Shown here piece after piece: positions 47,428-56,487 of a stretch of 64,000 bases of DNA (the first letter of the stretch is position 1; the number at the start of each line of letters is the position of its first letter). Origin of the DNA: Desulfobulbus sp. (lineage in GTDB: Bacteria; Desulfobacterota; Desulfobulbia; Desulfobulbales; Desulfobulbaceae). The notes under the pieces are model-generated. The model was not told the origin of the DNA, searched no databases, and saw only the letters and a list, made by a program, of their open reading frames with translations. The stretch lies in NCBI RefSeq assembly GCF_030824455.1, contig NZ_JAVBXR010000010.1, positions 1 through 64,000 of the forward strand. Direction: 5' to 3'. Position numbers and translations under genes: made by a program.

Positions 47428-47886
47428 ATGGCCAAAGTTGCCCTGAACACCCCGGCGCCTGATTTCACCTTGCCCGATTTGCACGGCGCCCCGGTGTCGC
47501 TTTCCGATTTTTTGGATCGGCAAAATGTGCTGGTCGTGTTCAACCGTGGATTTCTCTGACCCTTCTGCCGTCGGCACATGGCGCAGTTGCGTCAGGATTA
47601 TCAACAGTTCGTCGCGTTGAACACCGAGATTCTCGTGGTTGGGCCGGAGGACGCCGCTTCGTTTCAGCACTACTGGCGACAGGAAGCCTTGCCCTTTATC
47701 GGTCTGCCCGACCCTCATCAGGTGGTGTTGAAATTGTACGGCCAGGAGGTCAAGCTGCTCAAATTAGGCAGGTTGCCCGCCCTGATGCTGATTGATCGTT
47801 CCGGCCGGATTCGGTTTGCGCATTATGGCCATTCGATGGCTGATATCCCGTCGAACCAGGAAATCTTGAGCTTGATCGAGCCCTAG
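47428..47886 (+). CDS. Selenocysteine-containing peroxiredoxin (UGA decoded as Sec44)
   Basis: Read through one in-frame TGA (47557-47559), this is a 152-residue AhpC/TSA-fold protein: APDFTLPDLHGAPVSL, VLVVFNRGFL, Sec44, PFC47RRH, then a full thioredoxin fold to MADIPSNQEILSLIEP. The TGA sits exactly at the peroxidatic position, where homologues carry Cys in a CPFC motif. A candidate SECIS hairpin follows. The start has AGAGGTGG upstream. A conventional call would split it, giving only the 47578-47886 part. It would reduce peroxides with Sec as nucleophile and Cys47 as resolving residue. Confidence 0.88.
47557..47586 (+). promoter_or_regulatory. Candidate bacterial SECIS element at the Sec codon
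   Basis: After TGA (47557-47559), CTGC (47565-47568) pairs with GCAG (47583-47586), and C47569 can pair with G47581 past a bulged C, leaving a loop that begins GT, as SelB-binding loops do. A shorter UGCC/GGCA hairpin is an alternative fold. The distance from UGA is within the range of bacterial SECIS elements. Not confirmed by folding software. Confidence 0.5.
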
Positions 47887-47999
47887 GGGGGCACCGCCTT
47901 CGTGCAAACGTTGCCTTTGCGGCTGCTTTTATGGCGGCTTTTGCGCAATCCTTTCCCGTTCGCCACAGCTGTTTTTTATCTTCTCTTGGAGAAATCGCG

Positions 48000-48740
48000 A
48001 TGCCGGCACAATCACCCAAGCAGGACCGTTCGGAACGGGTGGCGATCATCAGCGCCGTCAAGACGCCGCTGGGATTTTTTGTCCTGGTTGTGCTCGTGCT
48101 TGAGGCGGTGCTCGGCGCCATTGCCTTGCAAACAGCAGGACAAAATCAGCTGGTTGCCATGTACGGCATGCTGGCCGTTGTTGGGGCATTGATTGCGATC
48201 GTCGCCTTTTTTGCCTACAGCAGTCCCACGGCCCTGCTGCATTCGGAGGAAAACGCCTGCTCCTCGGCTGCACAGCCTCTGCTTGATTTCAGCCGGCGCA
48301 TCTGCGGCCATTGGTGGGAATATATTCGTCCAGACGAACCTTCCGCGCTCAGCTTTGTGGAAATCCATCCCGACGCCGCCGCCGGCACGGTCAAAATGAA
48401 GGGGACGGCCTACAACAGAGAGGGCGAGCCTGTTGCCCTGTGGGAAAGCCTTGCCAGTTGCATCAACCTGAGCGAGCGCAAAGTCTTCTATTATTGGAAA
48501 GGGTGGCATCCGGCGCGTCCGGGCGAGCCCTATGAGGGATTCGGCGAAATTTCCTTTCACCAGTCGCCCGCCATGATCGACAGCGGCGTTGGTTTTTTTT
48601 CCGACACCAACCTGACCAATATGCAAAGCACCACCAGGAAATCAGTGGAATTCAGACGCGCCATGGAACCGGAAATCCAGGCGGTGCGGCACGGCGCCAA
48701 CACCGCCATAGCCGAGATGGTGCGCCGGAAATTGGCGTAG
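48000..48740 (+). CDS. Membrane protein with two helices and a beta-rich cytosolic domain
   Basis: This 246-residue protein has two helices (GFFVLVVLVLEAVLGAIAL and an AVVGALIAIVAFFAY region) followed by a ~160-residue beta-rich domain: GHWWEYIRPDEPSALSFVEI, TVKMKGTAYNREGEPVALWE, VFYYWKGWHPARPGEPYEGF. I do not recognise it with certainty. The two-helix plus small beta-barrel layout recalls Cap15-type CBASS effectors, but there is no cyclase nearby, so I would not name it so. The start has TTGGAG upstream. Confidence 0.7.
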   Translation: MPAQSPKQDRSERVAIISAVKTPLGFFVLVVLVLEAVLGAIALQTAGQNQLVAMYGMLAVVGALIAIVAFFAYSSPTALLHSEENACSSAAQPLLDFSRRICGHWWEYIRPDEPSALSFVEIHPDAAAGTVKMKGTAYNREGEPVALWESLASCINLSERKVFYYWKGWHPARPGEPYEGFGEISFHQSPAMIDSGVGFFSDTNLTNMQSTTRKSVEFRRAMEPEIQAVRHGANTAIAEMVRRKLA

Positions 48741-48925
48741 GTTGGGGGCGGCGGCCGTTGCGCTGTCCGTTGTAAACCGGATGGCCGGACGAGAGGCTGC
48801 CGATTGCCATTGCATGTGGCGGCAAGCGTTGGGTGCGGTGAAAATCCGCAAACCTACGCACCCAAGCAATTTCCCCCAAACAAGTGATCGAAGCGAAAAG
48901 AAAATTCCGCAATGGAGGCATCACA

Positions 48926-49831
48926 ATGCAACTTGGCATCATTGGCATGGGAAAGATGGGGCTGCCTTTGGCTCTCAACGGTCGGGACAGGGGCCTGGAT
49001 ATTGTTGTTTTCACCGAAAAGGCGGAAAAACTGGCTCAACTGGATAAAGAAGGCGTCAAAGGCTGTGGCTCGCTGGATGCGTTCGTCGCCGCGCTGACGC
49101 CGCCCAGGGCCGTCTGGTTGATGATTCCGGCCGGGCAGGCGGTGGACGGCATGATCGCCCAGCTCCTGCCCTTGCTGGCGCCGGGCGATATCCTGATTGA
49201 CGGCGGCAACTCGCGCTACCAGGACAGTCAGCGCCGCTGTGCCCAGTTGCGGCAGGTTGGCATTGCATTTATGGATGTCGGCGCCAGCGGCGGCATCGAG
49301 GGCGCCCGCAATGGGGCCTGTCTGATGGTGGGCGGCGACCAAGCGTTGTACGCGCGGATGGAACCGATCTTCAAGGCGCTAAGCGGCGGCATGGGCTGTG
49401 GCTATATGGGGCCTTCCGGCGCCGGTCATTTTGTCAAGATGATCCACAACGGCATTGAATACGGCATGATGCAGGCGATTGCCGAGGGGATGGAAATTCT
49501 CCGGCACGGGCCGATTCCGATGGAACTGGATAGGGTGACCGAGGTGTGGCGCAAGGGTTCCATTGTTTCCGGGCTGCTGATGGACATGACCGCCGCCGCC
49601 CTGGCCCGGGAGCCCGACCTTGCCTCGATTGAAGGCATTGTCGCCGCCTCCGGCGAGGCCAACTGGACCGTGGAAGAGGCGGTGCGGCTGGGTGTTTCCG
49701 CCCCGGTGATTGCGACCTCGCTTTTCAACCGCTTTAAATCCCAGGACCGGGAAAAATACGCGGAAAAAACCTTGGCGGCCATGCGCCGCGAATTCGGCGG
49801 TCATGCCGTTGTCGCCAAGGGCGAGGGGTGA
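48926..49831 (+). CDS. gnd: 6-phosphogluconate dehydrogenase, decarboxylating (short form)
   Basis: This 301-residue short-type enzyme (GndA/YqeC class) has Rossmann motif GIIGMGKMGLPLAL, DGGNSRYQDSQRR, MDVGASGGIEGARNGACLMV and GPSGAGHFVKMIHNGIEYGM with the catalytic Lys. It oxidises 6-phosphogluconate to ribulose-5-phosphate and CO2. GGAGG lies about 7 bases before the start. zwf follows after 3 bases, so the two make the oxidative pentose-phosphate branch in one operon; a phosphogluconolactonase gene is not in the operon. Confidence 0.93.
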   Translation: MQLGIIGMGKMGLPLALNGRDRGLDIVVFTEKAEKLAQLDKEGVKGCGSLDAFVAALTPPRAVWLMIPAGQAVDGMIAQLLPLLAPGDILIDGGNSRYQDSQRRCAQLRQVGIAFMDVGASGGIEGARNGACLMVGGDQALYARMEPIFKALSGGMGCGYMGPSGAGHFVKMIHNGIEYGMMQAIAEGMEILRHGPIPMELDRVTEVWRKGSIVSGLLMDMTAAALAREPDLASIEGIVAASGEANWTVEEAVRLGVSAPVIATSLFNRFKSQDREKYAEKTLAAMRREFGGHAVVAKGEG

Positions 49832-49834
49832 GCC

Positions 49835-51190
49835 ATGGAGAGCAGGGGCGCGCTTCTGTGCATTTTTGGGGCTACCGGCGATCTGGCGGCCAAAAAAATA
49901 CTTCCCGCGTTGCAGCAATGGTCCAAAGACAATATCCCCTTTGAGCGGATTTGGTGCCTGGGACGCAGGCCCTTGGACGGGCCTGGCTACCATGCCTTTG
50001 TCGAGGCCAAGGGGAACTTCCGCCTGAACGAAGGGTTGAAAAAGGCGATTGACTATCACCGTCTTACGTTTGACGATGCCGCCGCCTACCATAGCTTGGC
50101 GGCCCGCATCGTTGCGGAAGGTTTTGATCCGGCGGCAAAACGGTTGTTTTTTTTGGCCGTCAAACCGGAGGACGTTGTCCCCATAATCGACCAGTTGCAG
50201 GCGGCCGGGCTTTTTGCGACCGGCAACCCTGAGCATCGACTGCTGCTGGAAAAGCCCTTTGGCGAGAGTCTGGAATCGGCTGCCGCCATTCAGCAGCGTC
50301 TGCTGCCTTTGGCGGCGGAAGAGCAGATGTACCGCATCGATCACTACCTGGGCAAGGAGATGATCCGCAACATCCTGACCATCCGCTTTGCCAACCGGAT
50401 TTTCACCGAAAGCTGGCACGGCGGGGCCATTGAGACGGTGGAGGTGATCAGCATTGAGACCTCGGGGGTGGAGGAACGGCTGGAGTATTACGACCGAGCC
50501 GGCGCCGTCAACGACATGGTGCAGAGTCACCTGCTGCAAATGGCGGCGTTGGTGGCTATGGACACACCGCAGACCCTGGAACCCGAGTCCATTCGCCGGG
50601 CCAAGATCGACGTCCTTAAGCAGATGCGCCTCGATTCGCTCCATCCGCCGGTCATCGGGCAGTATGCAGGATACGCCGCCCAGGTCCCTGGATCGACCAC
50701 CGAGACCTTTGTGGAGGCCACGCTGCGGATTGATGCGCCGCAATGGCAGGGAACCCGGTTTGTTGTCCGCACCGGGAAAAAACTGGGCGAGAAAAGAACC
50801 GAAATTCGCCTCCATTTTCGTCCGACCCGTCTGTGCCTGAACTGCAGCGAAACCCTGGAGGCTGCGCCGAACCAGTTGGTGATTGAGGTGTTTCCCCAGG
50901 AAGGGGTGCAGTTGCGGTTTAATTCCAAAACTCCGGGATACGGGTACGGCGTTGAGCCGGTAACTGCCGATTATTGCCACAGTTGCAGGATGATCGGCAA
51001 CAAGCCCGAGGCTTATGTCAAACTGCTCAAAGACGCTTGGTCTGGCGATAAAACGCTGTTCGCCGGATTTGCCGAGTTGCAGGCCCAGTGGCGGATTGCC
51101 GATGAAATTCAGGCCGCCGCCAGGGAGCATGGCCTTGTGGTGTATCCTCCCGGCGTTTGGGACATGCGTGAACAAGGAGGTGCGACATGA
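49835..51190 (+). CDS. zwf: Glucose-6-phosphate 1-dehydrogenase
   Basis: This 451-residue protein has FGATGDLAAKKILPAL (NADP site), EKPFGESLESA, the catalytic YRIDHYLGKEMIRNILTIRF block and the substrate-binding His region. It oxidises glucose-6-phosphate to the 6-phosphogluconolactone. Short compared with the usual ~490 residues but with all core blocks. The start at 49835 lies 3 bases after gnd. Its stop overlaps the cyclase gene by 4 bases. Confidence 0.95.
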   Translation: MESRGALLCIFGATGDLAAKKILPALQQWSKDNIPFERIWCLGRRPLDGPGYHAFVEAKGNFRLNEGLKKAIDYHRLTFDDAAAYHSLAARIVAEGFDPAAKRLFFLAVKPEDVVPIIDQLQAAGLFATGNPEHRLLLEKPFGESLESAAAIQQRLLPLAAEEQMYRIDHYLGKEMIRNILTIRFANRIFTESWHGGAIETVEVISIETSGVEERLEYYDRAGAVNDMVQSHLLQMAALVAMDTPQTLEPESIRRAKIDVLKQMRLDSLHPPVIGQYAGYAAQVPGSTTETFVEATLRIDAPQWQGTRFVVRTGKKLGEKRTEIRLHFRPTRLCLNCSETLEAAPNQLVIEVFPQEGVQLRFNSKTPGYGYGVEPVTADYCHSCRMIGNKPEAYVKLLKDAWSGDKTLFAGFAELQAQWRIADEIQAAAREHGLVVYPPGVWDMREQGGAT

Positions 51191-51813
51191 TGCACTGGCA
51201 GGCGCTTTCGCCGCCGATCAGCGAACAGATGGCCGTGTACAAGAACCTCGACGAAAAACGGCCGGTGATTGAAATCACCAGGGATTTTGCCCGCCATGGC
51301 ATGCACGAGAGCACCCTGCGCCTGCCTTTGCACACCGGCGCCCATGTTGATTATCCGCTGCACGCCATTGCCGGCGGCAAGTGTTCCAGCGATTACCAGC
51401 GGTTTCCCGTCGAATTTTCCGTTTATGTCCTTGATCTTTGTCCCGAAGCTCCGCTCTCCATCACCCTTGCGCAGGTGCAAAATATTCCCATGGATGGGAT
51501 CGAAGCCGTGTTTTTCCGCACCCGCGAGCAGCCCCTTGAGGTCTTTGACCCCCTGTTTCCGTGGCTGACAACCGAGGCGGCGATTTGGCTGGTCGGATAT
51601 CCACTGCTCTTTGTCGGCATCGATCAGCCGGGGATCGAAAGGGCGCAACCCAGTCATCCGACCCACATTCAGTTGCTGGAGAGGGACATCTTGATCATTG
51701 AGGGGCTGGATTTGTCGCGGATCACAGGCGGCCGTCGCCGATGCGCGGCCTTCACCCTGGGCATACAGGGCGTGGAAGCCGAACCGGTGCTGGTGTATGC
51801 CCTTGCTCAATGA
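51187..51813 (+). CDS. Cyclase/arylformamidase family protein
   Basis: This 208-residue protein of the cyclase superfamily (PF04199, KynB-like metal-dependent hydrolases) has metal motif HTGAHVDYPLHA and a GIDQPGIERAQPSHP segment as second-half ligand region. KynB opens N-formylkynurenine, but other members have other or unknown substrates. Co-translated with zwf through an ATGA overlap, so it may be linked to sugar phosphate or lactone chemistry, perhaps the missing lactonase step; this is speculation. Confidence 0.85.
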   Translation: MMHWQALSPPISEQMAVYKNLDEKRPVIEITRDFARHGMHESTLRLPLHTGAHVDYPLHAIAGGKCSSDYQRFPVEFSVYVLDLCPEAPLSITLAQVQNIPMDGIEAVFFRTREQPLEVFDPLFPWLTTEAAIWLVGYPLLFVGIDQPGIERAQPSHPTHIQLLERDILIIEGLDLSRITGGRRRCAAFTLGIQGVEAEPVLVYALAQ

Positions 51814-51938
51814 TTGCAGAGAAGGATGAGGCGGCCGACGGCTGCAGCGCACAATTCGCGCTGCATGCCTCACGCGCTGGAGAGCGGTGCATCACGCATC
51901 GGATGGTCGGGCGCGGAAGCTCATTGAAGGGGTAACCC

Positions 51939-53408
51939 ATGGCACACGTTCTCGTTATTGATGATGATCCCCATTTTCGCGATATTCTCTTGGAATATTG
52001 CTCATTGCTCGGCCATGAGGCCAGTGACGCCGCCAGTGTCGAGGAAGGGAAAGCAAAACTTGCCGCACAATCAACGGATCTGGTTTTTTTGGATGTCCGA
52101 TTGCCTGATGGCAACGGCCTTGATGTTTTGCCTTATATTAACAGGTTGCCTTCCCCGCCAGAGGTCGTCATTGTTACCGGCATGGGAGACGCCAACGGCG
52201 CGGAGTTGGCGATTAAAAATGGCGCGTGGAATTATCTGCAAAAACCTCTGAACAGACAAGAAATCATCCTGCAAATCAACCGTGCCCTGGAATATCACGA
52301 AAAGAAGAGACAATGCGCAAGCAAGGTCATCCTCAAGCGCGATGAAATCATCGGCACAAGTGCAGGTGTTATCTCCTGCCTCAACCAAGTTGCCCAGTGC
52401 TCGAGCACCGATACGGGGGTGTTGATTACCGGTGAAACGGGCACGGGTAAGGAATTGTTCGCCCAAGCCATCCACAACAACAGTCCCCGCGCACATAAAC
52501 CCTTTGTAGTGGTCGACTGTACCAATCTGCCCGACCAATTAGTGGCCAGCATCCTCTTTGGCCATGCAAAAGGCGCGTTCACCGGAGCCGATTGTGATCG
52601 TCAAGGCCTGATTGAACAGGCTGATGGGGGAACCCTTTTTCTTGATGAAATCGGCGAAATCTCTCTCGATTTGCAAAAAAGTCTGCTTCGTGTTCTCCAT
52701 GAGCGGACATTCAGGCCGGTGGGTAAAGTTCGTGAACTGAAAAGCGATTTCAGACTGATTGCAGCCACCAACCGTAACCTTAAGGAAATGGCGCACTTGG
52801 GGCAGTTCCGCCAAGATCTGTACTTTCGCCTCGCTGCGTTCACCCTCCATTTGCCGCCGCTCCGCGAACGAGATGCTGATATCGAAAAACTCGCCATGAG
52901 TTTTGTCCTGACAATTTGTCGGCGCCATCATTTTCCTATCAAAGGTATCCTTCCCGAAACTCTTGAAACCCTGAACGCCTATCCCTGGCCTGGAAATATT
53001 CGCGAGCTTCGCAATGTGCTTGAAAAAGCGATTCTTTCCGACCCCTATAATCCAGCGCTTTACCCCGTTCACCTCTCTCCGGAAATTCGGCTGCACCACA
53101 TTCGATCCATGGTGTCGAGTAAGAACGAACCCCACAATCACTTCCAACCGCCGCCCCCGCATTCTCCAACGGGTACGCTTCTTCCATACAAGGAATACCG
53201 CCGCGTGCTGCTTGACACCATAGAAAAACATTACCTGCAAAGTCTGTTGCAGGAAGCAGATGGCGACATCAGCGCTGCCTGCGCTATGGCTCAATTCAGC
53301 CGCTCTCACCTGTATAATCTATTGAAGATGCACGCTCTCACCGCTTCAACCATTCCCTGTTCAGGCAAACCAGAACACCTTCCCGATCACGATCCGACCA
53401 CGAAATAA
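51939..53408 (+). CDS. Sigma-54-dependent response regulator, orphan
   Basis: The protein has 489 residues: receiver domain with phospho-acceptor Asp in VFLDVRLPDGNGL, an AAA+ domain (GETGTGKELFAQAIH, GAFTGA in HAKGAFTGADCD, GGTLFLDEIGEISL) and a Fis-type HTH (SAACAMAQFSRSHLYNLLKM) preceded by a Pro/His linker. No kinase is adjacent, so its partner lies elsewhere. An intrinsic terminator follows at 53462-53487. GGGG lies about 8 bases upstream of the start. Confidence 0.92.
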   Translation: MAHVLVIDDDPHFRDILLEYCSLLGHEASDAASVEEGKAKLAAQSTDLVFLDVRLPDGNGLDVLPYINRLPSPPEVVIVTGMGDANGAELAIKNGAWNYLQKPLNRQEIILQINRALEYHEKKRQCASKVILKRDEIIGTSAGVISCLNQVAQCSSTDTGVLITGETGTGKELFAQAIHNNSPRAHKPFVVVDCTNLPDQLVASILFGHAKGAFTGADCDRQGLIEQADGGTLFLDEIGEISLDLQKSLLRVLHERTFRPVGKVRELKSDFRLIAATNRNLKEMAHLGQFRQDLYFRLAAFTLHLPPLRERDADIEKLAMSFVLTICRRHHFPIKGILPETLETLNAYPWPGNIRELRNVLEKAILSDPYNPALYPVHLSPEIRLHHIRSMVSSKNEPHNHFQPPPPHSPTGTLLPYKEYRRVLLDTIEKHYLQSLLQEADGDISAACAMAQFSRSHLYNLLKMHALTASTIPCSGKPEHLPDHDPTTK

Positions 53409-53755
53409 GTTGTGCGCAGTCTTCCCTGCGTTCAACTTGCCACGTCTACTGTTTCTGGACCACTGGATAGCTTGCTGTCCAGTTTTTCTGGAAATTCTCT
53501 CCCGTCTCACCGTTGCCCCCCTCTCTTGAAGATGTAACTCTTTAATTTGTTGTCACAAAAAGAAGATTTCCGAAATGGTATGGATTTCGCTCTACAGCAT
53601 ACCATTGCAGAAGACGGGCAATCATTTTCAGCAGCACCCAAAGGAAGACGCCCGCTCGGGCCAAGCCTGGCCCCGCATACGGTTATTTGCAGAAAAGTGA
53701 AACATGCCGGGGGCCAGCTCTGGCGCTCCAGATCCATTTCAGCAAGGAAACATGC
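53409..53755. other. 347-bp intergenic stretch with a terminator and CheA leader
   Basis: It holds the terminator at 53462-53487, then a stretch with TTTGTTGTCACAAA-like symmetry (~53540) and a possible leader of the CheA operon. Plus-strand frames here lack recognisable content. I saw no sigma-54 or sigma-28 type promoter. Confidence 0.4.
53462..53487 (+). terminator. Intrinsic terminator after the sigma-54 activator gene
   Basis: ACTGGATAG (53462-53470) pairs with the CTGTCCAGT arm (53475-53483) around a 4-base loop, with one wobble pair, followed by a run of T to 53487. Convincing rho-independent terminator 54 bases past the stop at 53408. Confidence 0.75.
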
Positions 53756-56464
53756 ATGAGCAGTAGCGAAGACGACGAGCTCCTTGGAGCGTTCGTCGAA
53801 GAGTCGGTTGAACAGCTGGCCGATATCGAGGGCGACCTTCTTGCCATCGAGCAGGGCGGGGCAGTGAATGACAAGGAGCGGATCAACAAGGTGTTCCGGT
53901 CGATCCACTCCATCAAGGGGGGCGCCGGTTTCGTGGGTTTGCATGTACTCCAGAACCTGGCCCATGCGGCGGAGAACGTGCTCAGCCTGGTGCGCACCCG
54001 CAAGCTGACCCCCACCCCGGAGGTGATCAACGCCCTGCTGCTGGCCACGGACAGGCTCAAGCAACTGCTGGCTGATGTCTCCTGCAGCAACGAGACCGAT
54101 ATCAGCGGCCCCGTCGCCGCCTTGAATGCCATCGCCGCCGGGGAACAGCCGGTCGCCCCTCGCCCCCCCGAGGAGTGGTCGGCTGCCCCGGCGGCAATGG
54201 TTCCTCCATCCACTGGCGATGAAACACCGCAGCCAGACGATGAGGCGGCTGCCGGCAAGCCGGAGACCAGTATCCGGGTGTCGGTGGCCCTGCTCGACCA
54301 GCTGATGAATCTGGCGGGCGAACTGGTGTTGTCGCGCAACCAACTGCTGCAGACCATCGGCTCCGGCGCGGTTCACGAGGCCGAGGCGGTGGGGCAGCGC
54401 ATTGACCTGGTGACCTCCGAGCTGCAAGGGGCGATCATGCTCACCCGGATGCAGCCCATCGGTAATGTCCTGGGCAAATTTCCGCGGATGGTGCGGGATC
54501 TGGCCAAGAAACTGGGCAAGGAGGTGGAACTCCACCTGGTCGGCAAGGAGGTGGAACTCGACAAGACCATCATCGAGGCGATCAGCGACCCACTCACCCA
54601 CCTGGTGCGCAACAGCGTCGACCACGGCATCGAGCCCCCAGGGGAGCGGCGGAGCCAGGGCAAGCCGGGGCACGGCGTCCTGGTGCTCAAAGCCTATCAT
54701 GCCGCCGGCCAGGTGGTGATCGAGATCAACGACGACGGCCGGGGAATCGACGGCGACCAACTGGCGGCCACGGCAATGGCCAAGGGGCTGATCTCCGCTG
54801 ACCAGGCCAAATTGATGTCGGCCAAGGAGAAGCTCAACCTCATCCTCCTGCCGGGTTTCTCCACCGCCGCCCGGGTTACCGACGTGTCCGGCCGGGGCGT
54901 GGGCATGGATGTGGTCAAGACCAACCTCGACCAACTGGGCGGGACCCTGGAGATCGACTCGGTGGTTGGCCAAGGCGCCCGCATCGCCATCAAGCTGCCG
55001 CTCACCCTGGCGATCATTCCCTGTCAGATCATCATGACCGGGAACGAGCGCTACGCCATCCCTCAAGCCAACCTCGAAGAACTGCTGCGCATCCCCGCTG
55101 CGCAGATCAAGGAGCGGATCGAGCGGGTGGGCGACGCCGAGGTGGTCCGGCTGCGGGGCACCCTCCTGCCGCTGATCCGTTTGTCCGATGTCCTGAGGAT
55201 CGAGCGGATCTATTACGACGAGGAAGCAGGCTGCACCCGCGGCGATCGCCGCCACAACATCGCCGACCGCCGCTCGCGGACCTCGCCGCTGTTCGACCCC
55301 GCCGCGCCCGCCGTCCGCGATCCTGAGCCGCGGCCGGAGCGCCGGGACGCCGACCGTCGGCAGAGCCCGTCCAGCGCCCTCAATATCGTGGTGGTTACGA
55401 CCGGGGCGTTCCGCTATGGCCTGATCGTCGACCGTCTGCTCGACTCGGAAGAGATCGTCATCAAGCCGCTCGGTCGCCATCTCCAGAGCTGCCAGGGCTA
55501 TGCCGGGGCCACCATCATGGGCGACGGCCGCATCGCCTTGATCCTCGACATCGCCCACCTGGCCTTGATGGCCCGGTTAACCTCCCTGGAGGGCTCCCGG
55601 CGGGCGGGCGAACTGGCACGGGAAACCCTGCTTAAAAGCCAGGACCAGCAGGCGCTGCTCACCTTCCGCAGCGCCCAGGAAGAGCAGTTCGCCGTGCCTC
55701 TGAGTCTGGTGGAGCGGGTGGAGAAGATCAACCGGTCCCAGATCGAAGCCATCGGCAACCGCCGGGTGATGCAGTACCGGGGCGGCAGCCTGCCGTTGCT
55801 CAGCGTCGACGAGGCGGCCGCAGTGCTGCCCCTGGCCGACCAGGACAATCTGCTGGTCATCGTCTTCCATCTCAAGGGCAAGGACGTCGGCCTGCTGGCC
55901 AGTGGTCCGGTGGACGCCATCGAGGTCTCGGCGGAGATCGACGCGGTCACCTTGAAGCAGACCGGCATCATGGGCTCGGCCATCATCGGCGGGACCACCA
56001 CCATGCTGGTCGACATCTTCGAGCTGGTGGAAACCCTGCATCCCGACTGGTTCGAGGATGGGGCTGCCTGCGGCAACGAGAATGCGCCTTTGGTCCTCAT
56101 CGTCGACGATTCCGAGTTCTTCCGCACCCAGGTGCGCAGCTATCTGGAGCAGGCCGGCTTCCGGGTTGTGGACGCGGTCGACGGCCTCGATGCCTGGAAG
56201 CTGTTGGAGGCCCACCACAAGGTCATCGGCCTGGTGGTCACCGATATCGAGATGCCCAACCTGGACGGCTTCGAGTTGACCAGAAGGATCAAGCATTCCC
56301 AGCAGTTCGGCCACCTGCCGGTCATCGCCCTGACCACCCTGGCCGCCGAGGAGGACATTGCCCGGGGCAAGGCCGCCGGGGTTGAGGAATACCATATCAA
56401 ACTGGACCGGGAGCGGCTGGTGGAGGGCGTCTGCCGCTACCTCCGGGCCACGGTCGCCGCCTGA
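53756..56464 (+). CDS. cheA: CheA hybrid kinase with two CheW-like domains and a receiver
   Basis: The protein has 902 residues: HPt (phospho-His51, RSIHSIKGGAGFVGL), linker, H-kinase dimerisation, HATPase (VDHGIEPPGERR, GRGVGMDVVK), first CheW domain from ~residue 410 with a Pro/Arg-rich insert (PAAPAVRDPEPRPERRDAD), a second CheW-like region (~630-770) and a receiver with Asp830 (VVTDIEMPNLDG). Such CheA-receiver hybrids are typical of alternative chemosensory (ACF/Wsp-like) systems. The start at 53756 has AAGGAAACATGC. cheW and an MCP follow; no cheR, cheB or cheY is present in the window. Confidence 0.95.
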   Translation: MSSSEDDELLGAFVEESVEQLADIEGDLLAIEQGGAVNDKERINKVFRSIHSIKGGAGFVGLHVLQNLAHAAENVLSLVRTRKLTPTPEVINALLLATDRLKQLLADVSCSNETDISGPVAALNAIAAGEQPVAPRPPEEWSAAPAAMVPPSTGDETPQPDDEAAAGKPETSIRVSVALLDQLMNLAGELVLSRNQLLQTIGSGAVHEAEAVGQRIDLVTSELQGAIMLTRMQPIGNVLGKFPRMVRDLAKKLGKEVELHLVGKEVELDKTIIEAISDPLTHLVRNSVDHGIEPPGERRSQGKPGHGVLVLKAYHAAGQVVIEINDDGRGIDGDQLAATAMAKGLISADQAKLMSAKEKLNLILLPGFSTAARVTDVSGRGVGMDVVKTNLDQLGGTLEIDSVVGQGARIAIKLPLTLAIIPCQIIMTGNERYAIPQANLEELLRIPAAQIKERIERVGDAEVVRLRGTLLPLIRLSDVLRIERIYYDEEAGCTRGDRRHNIADRRSRTSPLFDPAAPAVRDPEPRPERRDADRRQSPSSALNIVVVTTGAFRYGLIVDRLLDSEEIVIKPLGRHLQSCQGYAGATIMGDGRIALILDIAHLALMARLTSLEGSRRAGELARETLLKSQDQQALLTFRSAQEEQFAVPLSLVERVEKINRSQIEAIGNRRVMQYRGGSLPLLSVDEAAAVLPLADQDNLLVIVFHLKGKDVGLLASGPVDAIEVSAEIDAVTLKQTGIMGSAIIGGTTTMLVDIFELVETLHPDWFEDGAACGNENAPLVLIVDDSEFFRTQVRSYLEQAGFRVVDAVDGLDAWKLLEAHHKVIGLVVTDIEMPNLDGFELTRRIKHSQQFGHLPVIALTTLAAEEDIARGKAAGVEEYHIKLDRERLVEGVCRYLRATVAA

Positions 56465-56487
56465 TGCACGAGGAGCAAGGAGCCCGC

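Noticed and set aside
47557-47559. TGA in the peroxiredoxin frame as a nonsense mutation or sequencing error
   Set aside because: It replaces exactly the catalytic Cys of a CPFC motif and the frame continues intact, so Sec decoding is the simpler reading.
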